Source: Terebella lapidaria (taxonomy: Eukaryota; Annelida; Polychaeta; Terebellida; Terebellidae). Taken from it: a stretch of DNA of 64,000 bases. Positions 49,701-61,700 of this stretch are shown here, one piece after another. Location: positions 60,679,977-60,743,976 of the forward strand of contig OX424555.1 of the NCBI GenBank assembly GCA_949152475.1, written 5' to 3'. How positions within the stretch are numbered: position 1 is the first letter of the stretch; every line of letters begins with the position of its first letter. The notes beneath the pieces are model-generated. The model ran no database searches and was not told where the DNA came from. It saw nothing but the letters and a program-made list of their open reading frames with translations. A program made the position numbers and the translations under genes.

Positions 49701-52700
49701 GTGGGGAGTTTCACGCGGAGATGCTGGCAATGAAGAACGATTTCTTGGCCCGTCTGGAGAACCTTCTTCCTCAGAGGTCTCCTAGGGTTCCGGACATCCA
49801 GCGTGTCCAGCCTCCCTCCGTGGCCTCTTCCGTGGGGGATTCTGACGAGGTCCCGTATCTACCTCGAGAGGAGGGCATTGTTCCGTTGCCTGGTCCGTCA
49901 GGGCTCGTTCGTCCCAAGCGCCAGCGTCAGGATGATGTTGCTTCTCAGGAGGGCGAGGACTCCGGGAATGCCTACGATATGCCCTGGGCCGACAAGTTGG
50001 CCTTTGTGCGCAGAATCACTGGCGAGGAATGGCCGGATGTTCATGCGGATTCTCCTCCGCCAGCGAAGCGCGCCCGGTCTTTCACGGAGCGTGATCTCCA
50101 TCAGCCTAAGGTGCCTAGGGATGTCTTACGTTTCCCGTTGGCCCCAGGGGTTAGAAACTCAGCGGCGGCCAGGGTTGAGGAGGCTTCCAAGCGCGGTCGT
50201 CCTCAACTAGGAGCGGTTCCGGCGAGGCCCAAGATTGCGGATTTTTACTCCTCGTCCATGTTGGAGGCCGAGCCGTCCAAGCTTCAGGACCATGATTCTT
50301 TCCCGCAGCCCAAGTCATTGTCTGTGCCATGGAATCAGCTGTCTGACTGGCAATCGTCCGTACGGCTTGGGGTGGCAGTGGATTCCTCCATGGATTGGCT
50401 TGTCCATGCTCTGACCGTTTCCATGAAGGCTTGTCATGAGCAGGTTATGGAAAACGAGGATTTGGACAGGTCCGAGTTAGCAGACGTTATCCATGGGTCC
50501 GTCAGCCTTCTACAGTCCTTGGGGAGGGCCGTGGCGGATAAGGTGTCCTTGGACACGTACCTCTGGTGGGCTTCAGAGCTGTGGCGCAGGGACGCGGTCC
50601 TTCAGCGGCTCGATGTCAAGTTGCCGGAGCAGCTGTTGGCCAGGCTACGTCACCACCCCGTCTTATCGGAGGAGGGTCCTGCTTCCCCTTTCCTTTTCCC
50701 GGCGGACGTGCACCGGGAGTTGGATGAGTTGAAGACCCGTAAGGAGGAGCGGGAGCGTACGAAGGCCTCTATGGATGCTTCCCTCCAACAGTCCAAAGCT
50801 ATGGAGCGTTGGTCTAAAATGCTTTTACAGCAGCAGCAGCAGCGCAAGCGTCCCCAGCAGCAGCAGCAGCCGCAGGGGGCCTCAGACTCCTCGTCGACAG
50901 CCCGCGGTAGGGGTCGAGCCCTTGACCGGCCCTTTCGCAAGGCCCCTGCAGGCACGCAACGAGGGGGGCAGAGTGGACGTGGTCGCGGCCGTGGACGTCC
51001 AACCAGCCCATCCAAGTCCGCAGGGGCGAAGAAATCAGGTAATTCCCTCGTCTCGGGATCCGGCTCCGTCACGTACGGCCGTGTCTCCAAGTCAACTCGG
51101 CTCCGTCAATATCTTAGATATAAGCGAGCCCGTAGGTGCGCGTCTAAACGGTTTTTGGACTCGCTGGCGCGATCTAGGAGCCAGTCCTCGGATTGTCGCG
51201 ACCTTACGTCGCGGGTTCGGTCTGAAATTTGTTCAGTTCCCGCCCTTGACGCTCACTCCAAGGGTTTTTTCCCTTCCCCACGACCCCGAAAGGCGTCAAG
51301 CCTTGGTAGACGAAATTTCGGCCATGATTCAAAAGCGAGCGGTAGAACCGGTGCGGGGCAACTCTCCCGGGTTTTACAGTATTCTCTTCGTGGTTCCGAA
51401 GGCCTCAGGCGGGTGGAGACCGGTCATAGACTTGTCCGCCCTCAATCGCTACCTCCATATACCGACTTTCACCATGGAGACTCCAGAAGTGGTTCGGTCG
51501 GCCATGCCTCTGGGGGCATGGGTCGTGACGATCGACCTGAAGGATGCGTACTTCCACGTTCCCATGAGAAGATCGATCAGGAAGTACCTCAGGTTCTTCT
51601 ACCAGGGGCAAGTGTGGCAGTTCAGGGCTCTGCCGTTCGGCCTGTCCACAGCCCCATGGATTTTCACCATGTGCGTCAGGGAGCTTCAGGTGCTGGCCCA
51701 TCGCAATGGCATTGTGCTGTACCAGTATCTGGACGACTGGTTGATAAGACACGAGTGTCCCGAAACCTTGATTCGTCAAGCCCAGTGGGTGGTGGATCTT
51801 TGCCAGTCTATGGGCTTCAAGATCAACCAAAAAAAGTCAGACTTATCTCCTCGGCGAGACTTCGTCTTTCTGGGCTATCGATTTCGGACTATCTCCGGAT
51901 CTGTTATCCCAACCGAGGAGCGTCAGTCAAAATTATCAGGGCAGTCCCGCGGCTTCTTAGACCGGATTCCGCAGCCCGCCTCGCGCTGGCAGTCTCTCAT
52001 CGGCACCCTGGCCTCGACGGAGAAGATGGTTCCGTTAGGCCGTCTTCACATGAGATCTCTCCAGTTGCATCTGCATGCCAATTGGTCGCAGGCATCCGGG
52101 GACATGTCTCAGCTAGTGTCGGTGCCCGACCAGGTGGTCCGCGATCTTCGATGGTGGTTGGACCCCAGCAATCTGTTTCGCGGGGCGCCGTTCCGGCTGC
52201 CTCCTCCCTCCAGGCATCTCTTTACGGATGCCAGTATGGAGGGATGGGGGGCTCATTGGGACTCGCAGGAGATTTCCGGACTATGGTCTCTTTCGCAGCG
52301 GGACGAGCATATCAACGTCCTGGAGATGCGAGCTGTGTTCCTAGCGTTACGGCACTGGGAACGCCAGTTTTCCGATCAGGTAGTTCTGTTGGCCTCGGAC
52401 AATTCTACTGTCGTGGCCTACGTGAACAAGCAGGGAGGTACCAAGTCAGCGTCCCTGTGTCTGCTCACGGTAGAACTCCTTTCATGGTGTTCCGCTCGTC
52501 GCATTTCCCTCAGGGCTCGTCACATTCCGGGTCATATGAATGTGTGGGCCGACCGCCTGTCTCGACGGGGCCAAATTCAGCCCACGGAGTGGTCTTTGGC
52601 TCCCGAGGTTTTCCAGGGTCTTTGCAACCTTTGGGGCAGGCCGTCAGTAGACTTGTTCGCGACCAGGTGGAATGCCAAGCTTCCCACGTTCGTTTCGCCG

Positions 52701-55700
52701 ATTCCGGACGAGCAGGCGTGGGAAGTCGATGCGATGTCGGTGGATTGGAACGGGTGGTTTGTGTATGCCTACCCTCCAACAGTGCTTCTGGACAGAGTCT
52801 TGGTCAAGCTCAAGTCTCATCACGCCAGGATGATTCTCATCGCACCCTTCCTTCCTCAGAAGCCGTGGTTTCCGGATCTGTTGGATTTGTTAATAGACAA
52901 TCCGGTGCCTCTTCCGGATCGGGCGGACCTTCTGAAGCAGCCCAGGTCGGACGTATTTCATCAGGCTCCGAGCGCTCTAAAGCTTCACGCGTGGCCCTTG
53001 TCGAGCGATGTTATCGAAAGAAGGGCTTTTCACGAGAAGTGTCAGCCAGGATCGCCCGAACTAATAGACGGTCTTCTCTGGCAGTCTATGAATCCAAGTG
53101 GACTAGATTCTGTGCTTGGTGTCATGGCCGGAAAGTTAGTCCGTTCGCAGTCTCGGCTCCTTTGATTTCGGAGTTTCTCCTCGAGAAGTTTAAGGAGGGT
53201 AGAGCTCCTTCTACGCTGGCGGGTTATCGGACCGCTATTGCTAAGACAATTAAGCCCAAGACCGGAGTCGATTTTGGGCAGGATGCCAGCCTTTCGGCGT
53301 TGCTGAATAGCTTCGCGGTGGAAAGGCCGAAAACGAGGAACCCGGTTCCCGCTTGGGATCTATCGCTCGTTCTAAATTGCCTTTTGTCTGGTCCTTTCGA
53401 GCCCTTGGAGAGAGCGTCACTTAAGTTTTTAACTCTTAAGACCGTTTTCCTCCTCGCCCTTGCTTCGGGGAAGAGGCGTAGTGAGCTGCACGCTCTCGAT
53501 TTTTCCAAAGTCCAGTGGAAGGAAGATGGCTCCGCGGTCAGACTCGGGGTTATCCCTTCTTTTTTGGCTAAGACGCAATTGGCTCACACCCCGTCTCTTG
53601 CCTTCTCGATCCCGTCCCTAACCTCTTCGCTGGGGCCGGGCTTGGAGGAGGATGCTAAGCTATGTCCCGTTAGAGCTCTTCGCATCTACGTCAATCGCAC
53701 GAGGGAGCTTCATGTTGGGAAACGCTTGCTGTTCGTTGCCTTTAAGAAGGGTTTTCAGAATGATATTAGGGCGGCGACCATCTCTTCTTGGGTTAAGAAA
53801 TGCGTGCTGTTCTGCTACGAGAAATCTCAGACTAAAACGTCGGGCTCCTTTCGTGCTAAGGCGCATGATGTAAGAGCACTAGCGTCGTCTCTTGCGTTCA
53901 TGAATAATGTTGCCTTGTCCGATGTCATGGAGGCCTGTACATGGGCCTCAAACAATACCTTTGTTTCCTTCTACTGTAGGGAACTGACGTGGCAGGACGA
54001 CGCCGGCTATCACTTGGGACCCGTGATAGCCGCGCAGCATGAGGTCCATCTGTAAATGATGTATATAGGAGCAGCACTTGTACATACGCACCAGTTGGAC
54101 TATTCGTTTCGGAGGCCGGTTGTCCCTCTTATTTGGGTGGAAATTTTAAGTTGTCCCGCCGCCAGCAGGACAACTGCGGGGGAGCCTCCTCAACGACTAC
54201 ACTCTCTTAACCAGGTACCATTCAGTTTAAGTTATTGATTCTTCTCGCACGCTTAAATAAACCTAATTTATATTACTAGTCGGTCTTAAACAACCCTCCT
54301 GGGTTTACTCGCGTGTGGGAGTTTCTCGCATTCTTAATTAATAAACTCTCGAATCCATAAACCACTGAATAAGTGCGTTCTATGCCTCCATGATGACTCA
54401 GTGAGGGAGTATGGTTAGCCCACCTCCTTTGGGTATTCTGTATTTACCCAAAGTGTTTATTATAGAGGTCAAAGTGTGGACATAAATAGGAAGTTTTAAC
54501 CTGTTAAAACCAGTATTTATTACACACTTACCTCTATAATAAACACGGCGAGTTTCCCTCCCGCCTCCCCTGCCTAACTAGTAGGGGACAAAGTAATGGC
54601 GGTTCCGGTGGAACAGTTTCGTCAAGAAATGTCTCAAAGTGACCACTGACTCAGTCCGGTTTCGTCAAGAAACCGTTATGAACGACTGAGATCTGAGGGG
54701 CATAGAACGACCAGTTTTAGAGAGTTTGCCATTAAAAAATTCTTAATGGCATGATTACCCTCTTATTTGAAAGCCAGGTAAGATTACCCAAAGTGTTTAT
54801 TATAGAGGTAAGTGTGTAATAAATACTGGTTTTAACAGGTTAAAACTTCCTGTTTTGTTATTTGCATGTCACTTGCAGGCAGGAAAAAGCTCAGCAAAGT
54901 GTGCAGGGAACTTCCACAACAGGAAACCAGCTGCCCGAGGCAAACCCTTCAGCCACAGGAGAGCCTTCAACTTCAGCACCAACTGGGAGAATCACGCCAG
55001 AGCAGCCTTCGGATATAACCAGCTCAGATGCTGTGACCATCAATTCTTCTTCTGGTGTGTAAAGTTCAGCATTACAGCGTGCCTGACACAAAATTAGTAT
55101 AGTCTGATACGAGATATGACCAAAAATAGATATGACTAAAAATATATATATACCTGTTGTTTCAATGCAGGCAATAGTTCCGAAACTCCCAGTGTGGCTG
55201 AGGCAGCAGAGGCACCATCAGGCCCAGATGTGCCCACAACAGCAACAGAGAGTGCCGTCACAACATCAGGCTCAATGGAATTCAGGTACGGTAATGTCAA
55301 AAGATGATTCAGTTAAAAACATTTCTCATAGAAAAAAAAATTATTTGACAGCTGAAACTTCCACTGTTTTTTTCTTGCACTGCAGGACTCCACCACGATC
55401 AAATTACAGGCGTGGCGAACAGAATAACAATATGTTTGGAGGTAAGTTGTTTGTGTAGATTCATAATGGTATACAGATGTATTTGGGTATGTATCTGGGC
55501 AGTGTCTCAATACCACATTGAAATATCAATGCGCCACTTCCTCAGATATGGAGTTGCCTGATGGAGTGGACCCATCGTTCTTGGCGGCGTTACCAGACAA
55601 CATTCGGCAAGAGGTGATCGCAGAACAGCTGCGACTACAGCGGATCCAGCAGCGTGCTCAACAGCAGCAACAACAGGCCGAGAGTCTGGGGGTCACTGAG

Positions 55701-58700
55701 GTCAATCCAGAGTTCCTGGCGGCCTTGCCTCCTAACATACAAGAAGAGGTCAGGATGTGTTAAAATGCAAAATTGTACTTTGTCATTTATGCACATGTGA
55801 ATGTGCAAGTCGTTTATGAAGATGCTTTTGTTCTGTACAGGTGCTAGCTCAGCAGAGAGCAGAACAGGCTCGACTCTCCACGAACACGACACAGCCCGAC
55901 CCTGAGAGTAACCTGGACCCATCGTCTTTCATCCAGTCACTACCGCCGACGCTTCGACAGCAAGTCCTCGCAGACATGGACGACTCGATGGTGGCTGTGC
56001 TTCCTGCAGACCTCGCCGCGGAGGCCAATGTCCTACGACGAGATTTCGAGGAGCGGAATCGTCGTCTCCTTGTCCAGGACAGACTATCAGGTGCTGGCCT
56101 GCTCTCAGGCATTCTCCGCCATCCAGGTGACTAGGTTCCATTGTACTCAAGGGCGGCATGCTAGTGGTGGTTTGTGAGGGAGGCAGCAGTCCGCGCGAGT
56201 GTAGTGACTGGTCCATGATGTGAATGCCCAAAAACCTTTCTGGTGGTGGAAGCATTGATCTTTGAATGGCAGGAGGAATAAGCTTGGCTACATACTAGTA
56301 CTTCATTTCTCTGATTCTAGCTTGCTTTGGAGAGATTGGAATGAACGAATGCTTTAGGCCAATTCCTTGTATAGTATAGGCTAAATCGGGCTGAGAAACT
56401 GTGTGGGACAATGAGATTAGGCATGATATGAAACTCGCCAACAGAGCAGGTTCCCAGGCCAAGAATTGAATCCATGATTTGTTGGTCTGAAGCCTAGTAC
56501 TATGCTTACCGTATTTATTCAATTAGTTCGAACAGCTGAAAATAATTAAATTTTGAAATGTTCGAATTATTAGATTCACGATAAAATCGTCCGTCAAAAC
56601 GAAAAAAAATCCCAAACCCAGATCGATCATGCTATGGCAGATAAGCCTACGCGGGTTGACAGATGCCGCTCGTGCTGGTTGGTTAGGGCCTGTGCGATTG
56701 ATAGGTTAATTGCAGACAACTAGCATTTTAAAAAAAAACTTGAATAACTGGCTTCTAAATCGCCGGGTAACTGTAATTTATAATCTCGCATTGATGCTAG
56801 ATTCTAGTCATATTGCAAGTGAAATCGAGTCACTCGACTCGGAAAATCTTCAATGGCCCGCAAACCGCCTGGCACTATGAGGTCCGCGCTTTTTGTCATA
56901 TACCCTAGCATTGGAAGGCCTAATCGCGATCACTGCCACCTGGCGAATATATCGCTGATTACTCATTTCGTAGTGCTGCCACCTGGCGAGTTGTATGTTT
57001 TGGCAGCTGAGAAGTTGATTTCGTTCGTTGTTTCAATCGATATTTCGATCGTAAATTTGACTGTTCGAACTAAACGAGTCAATTTGAAAATTATTTTCTT
57101 GAATAATTTTTGGTGTTCGAATTATTAGAGTGTTCGAACTAATTGAATAAATACGGTATATTCACTCTTTCTTGTCAATATATTCATTCTTTCTTGTCAT
57201 GTGATTTTGACCTTGCTGCTTGGGCCAATTGAGAATGAATTACAGATTTGTGGCAAAAACTCGACATGTTTGAAGAAAAGATCAATTGGATAATGTTTTA
57301 TGATGAAATCTTCGAATCTTCTCTGAAAATATGTTTGTATGTTGTCTGTTTGATTGTATGCATTTTGGTTATGGTGATGGTTGTGGGTGGATTATTTCAA
57401 TAGTTTTGTATCACTTTTGATTTTGCTAAGTTCACTGTCCGCATAGTGCTATGCGTAATGCTGTCAATGCTCTCCACAGGCTTGTATGGACGACTGGGAA
57501 CAACACGGTACGCTATCCGTACTCCCCCGTCCCGGAGCAGTCATTGGGCATGGCCATACCGCAACCAGACACAGAGCACCTCCAACCCTAACACCGTCAA
57601 GCTTCGTGGGCGCCACCTTCTCGACCAGGAGGCTCTGACTTGTCTGCTCGTCTTGTTATTCGTCGATGAGCCAAAGTTGAACACAACACGGTTACACCGG
57701 GTGTTGAGGAATCTTTGTTACCATGCTCCAACACGGACTTGGGTCATTCGAGCATTGCTGGCTATGCTACAAAAGACAGGGGAGTGTAGTACGTCAGACT
57801 CAACAGCCAGAACATTACACTTGTCTGAGCAGATGGCCGTGGAAAGTTCTGACAAGGGTAAAAATTGTGAAAAGTCAAAGTGTAAACAAAAGTCTAGCGG
57901 ACAGTCAACAAGTGGTAACCAATCTGAACCAGAAATATTAGAGGTGGAAATGAATGTACCAAAGATAGAGAACCGGACACTAACGCCACCAACTTGGTTG
58001 TCTATCAGTCTGGATGCAGCCCTTGGGTGTCGTGCCAATGTCTTCCACATTTCTAGGAATACCCCAAGTCCAACAACTAATAGTGCTTCGGGTGCCATCA
58101 GTAAAAGACATGGATCATTCACATCATCACCCACAAGTGTCACCATCCACCCTCAGGCATCGCCCCTGGTCTGTAGACATGTGCTAGACACTCTCATATC
58201 TCTGGCTAAAAGTTTCCCAAGTCAGTTCCTTCCTCAGTCCAAGGCCAAAGAAGCTGGCTGCTCAGGGTCGAGTGAATCCAGCAAGGACAGTGATAACAAA
58301 CCGGTGTCAGACTCTCAAGAGCCTCCAGATCTAACAAAGACTCCCAGTAGTGCTCCAGTGTCCAGCTCTCAGTCAAGCAGTCAGCAGAGCTCCACCGCTG
58401 CGTCACAGGACATGGACTTCTGGGATATTCTAGTCAGGTTGGACAGCTTGAGTGGAGTGGGACGCAAAGGGAAAACATTCCAGAGGGCACATGGTTCGCA
58501 CCCACCGTCGCAGGCGACGGCTGACTCTTCCGCGACAACCTTCGAGGACTCGCCACTGGGGCAGTTGATGATGATGCTTGCGCACCCAGTGCTGAGGCGC
58601 AGTCAGCTGCTGACGGATAGACTGCTGCGGCTCTTAGGCCTTGTGTCCATCTCGCTTCCTGACCTCTCCCAGCAGAAATCTGCAGCTCAGACACCTGTCA

Positions 58701-61700
58701 GCTCTGTCTCCTCTACCGCCCCCACCACAGTCACTACCACAGCCACCACAGGTCAGTGTCAATTTAGTGTGTTACAGCATGGGACTCTTCCGTGTGGAAC
58801 GCATTGCTGTGTTTGGAAATATCTCTGCTGATGATATGAGAATATGCAACAGAGGGTATAAAACCATGATATATACTACACCTTGCTACATGATGTTCAC
58901 TCATGTATATAATTTCTCTCATAGCGGCTTCGAGTTCCACAACCACTACTACATCAATGACAAGCACAGCTACTGTGACCACACCATCACCTGCACCGTC
59001 CAATACAGTACAGGCCACATCAGCTGCTGAAGTGGTGTCTGACAGTCGGCCAACAGCTGCTACTGCTGATACAGACTCGGACTCAGCCGGAGAGGCAGAG
59101 GAGACAGTGCTACAGAACCAACTACAGCTCGCTGTTGAGGTAGGCGCTAGGAGGTATAAGAGATTTGGAAGAGAGACTTCACTTTCGCCTATATTTCCAT
59201 CATCTTCCATTTCGTTCCATGGACCACTGTATTCCTGGGTATATTGGCGGCTAGGTGCAGTATTGTAGTTTGACGTTCACAGAGACAATTGTTCGTTACA
59301 TCAGTTAGAGTTTGCTTGCATTCATAAATCCATGTCTTAGTAATATAAATAGTAATCATGAATCCTGAAAGATGCCACCAGCCGCCAGGAGTGCCACCAG
59401 TTCAAAATTCAAAGTGGTGCAGATGAAGTTGAGTCTCTTTATTCCAAGCTCTGTGCAGGTATTATGACCACGGTGTTTCATGACAGATTCATACTGGGAT
59501 TTGTGGACTATTCAGTATATGTAAAATGTTATTACAGATTTTGTCTGTCAATCTTCAGAGCATATGATGAACTCTGCAAAATTGCCGGCCATATTTGTTT
59601 TTCGAAACAGTGATGGATTTTCACCTTGGAGAACTGATTGCTCTGTGTTGAATGTAGACTTTGTACTGGGATTTCTGCAATATCTAGTAGGCCTATGTGT
59701 AAAGTGTTATTACAGGATTTGTCAATCTTCAGAGCGTATGATGAACTCTGCAAAATTGCAGTCCATATTTGTTTTTCGAAACAGTGATGGATTTTCACCT
59801 TGGAGAACTGATAGCTCTGTGTTGAATGAAGATCTTGTAGTACTGCAAATCTGCAATTCATTTTCTCAGTGAGCTGGGTCGTTTTACAATGTGATTGACA
59901 TCCCTTGTGTGTCACAGGTGCTGACATCCAAGTCCTGCTCGGAGGAAGGCCTTGAGGATGCCACCAACCTGTTGCTGCAGCTTTCTCGTGCCAACAACGC
60001 AACGCGCGACACCATACTCACCCTGCTGCTGGGAGGCGCCAGGCAACTCGGCCTCGTCGTTTGTACACATATCAGGTCGGTGTTTGATTCTGTTTCGGCT
60101 TTCGAAGGAGGCAGTGTTTCGATTCTCTGCTCATTGTTTTAACTATATGGGAGCAAGTTTCGGTGCAAGAAAAAATGGGAGTGTTGTCTTGACTTTCACC
60201 AGGAGTCTTCTGGCCGAGCTGAAGGAACTGAATGCTGCTGCAGAGAGCCAGAAGGAGAAGGAGGAGGAGCTTGAGGAAGTGACTCCTGCCGCATCACAGG
60301 TCAAGGGCATGATGGTAGACAGGTATGGAAGAGACTCAAAGTTTGGTGGTGTTTATTCTAGGCAGGGGAAAGTCAGAGTTTGTATGATGAGTTTTGCAGA
60401 ACTTGCATCCCATATTTGTGTCCACACACAGTGATGGATTTTCACCTTGGAGAACTGAAAGCTCTGAATTCCTTACCCCAAATTGCCCACATAAAATGCC
60501 TTTGACTTGCCACCTGACATAATCCCTTGCTGTTTCTAGGTTCCAGGGTGGCACGGTGGTGGTGCACGCCACTGCCAAGGTGAAGGCAGGTGCCGGGAGA
60601 GAGCTTCAGCTGCCCTCGATGACTCTGCTCACCTCCAAGACATCCAGTCAACAGTTCCTCCTGCGCATACTCAAGGTCATTATCCAGCTCAGGGAGGCTG
60701 CTCGCAACTCAAGCAGGAAGGACAAAGTCGGTAAGTTGATCCATCGTGGCAGTGGGAATAAAACATGTAGTCTGTTGAATTTTGACATTGAGTACTCTGT
60801 GACGAACACAATTGACAGTCATTATAGTTGTCAGAATTGTCCATGTAGACCGTTTTAATTTCTGAGAGTACATCAGATCTTACCACCATGTTTAATCGTG
60901 GATAACATATGATGACAACACCTAACTAAGGTGATGTATGTTGTAGGCCGCGATTTTTCAAACCTGTCGGAGGCGATGGAGATTCTGACAGCCGGCGCAG
61001 AGGCCATCATCGAGATGGTTGGCCAGCGTTCTGGTATCAGGGATCTAGAGTCAAGACCCAGTGCCTCGCAGGCTGCCCGCTCTGTGTTGCGACAGGGCTT
61101 GCTGAGCACTGCAGCCCCTGCTGCAACACCTGGAGCACCTACTGCAGCATCTGGAGCACCTGCTGCGGCATCTGGAGCACCTGCTGGTACACCTGCAGCG
61201 CCCTCTGCTGGCAACAGTACAACAGGTGGTCCCTCAGCCAGTAGTAACCAGGCGGCTGACACCGACAGGGCTGAGACTCCCATGGATATTGACCAGCCTG
61301 GTAAGTGTAACACACTTGAGTCATGGTTGATAGGAAGCAGCATAACATACTAGAGTTGGTTCCATCTCAAAGTGATTGCTACTTTGACCAACAACCTCAT
61401 TTTCCTGCTGCAGGTCCATCCACCTCCACGACTTCTGACAAGGATACCAAGGATGACAAAAAAGTTGTAGAGCTGAGTCTGCCAAGGGTCAGTGAGCAGT
61501 TACAGCTGGATGAGCTGTGGGACACCCTGGGCGAGTGCCTGACGGAGCTAGCTAAAACACCTGACCACCACGCTGTTCTTGTACTGCAGCCTGCTGTTGA
61601 GGCCTTCTTCCTCATTCACGCAGGTATATAAGATACAATAGTGGATGTGATATACCATATAACACCAAACTTGGAAGCACACAAAATGTATAAGAATTTC

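Larger units (their letters stand above)
47939..54851 (+). mobile_element. DIRS-like tyrosine-recombinase retrotransposon 2 (HUWE1 intron 60)
   Basis: A 6.9-kb element with the same plan as element 1 and also in the HUWE1 direction. Inverted terminal repeats (47939-48183 and about 54584-54851) enclose two overlapping long frames and an internal complementary region. It looks whole. It differs clearly from element 1 in its terminal repeats and Gag-like part, so it belongs to a related but separate subfamily rather than being a duplicate. Confidence 0.88.
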
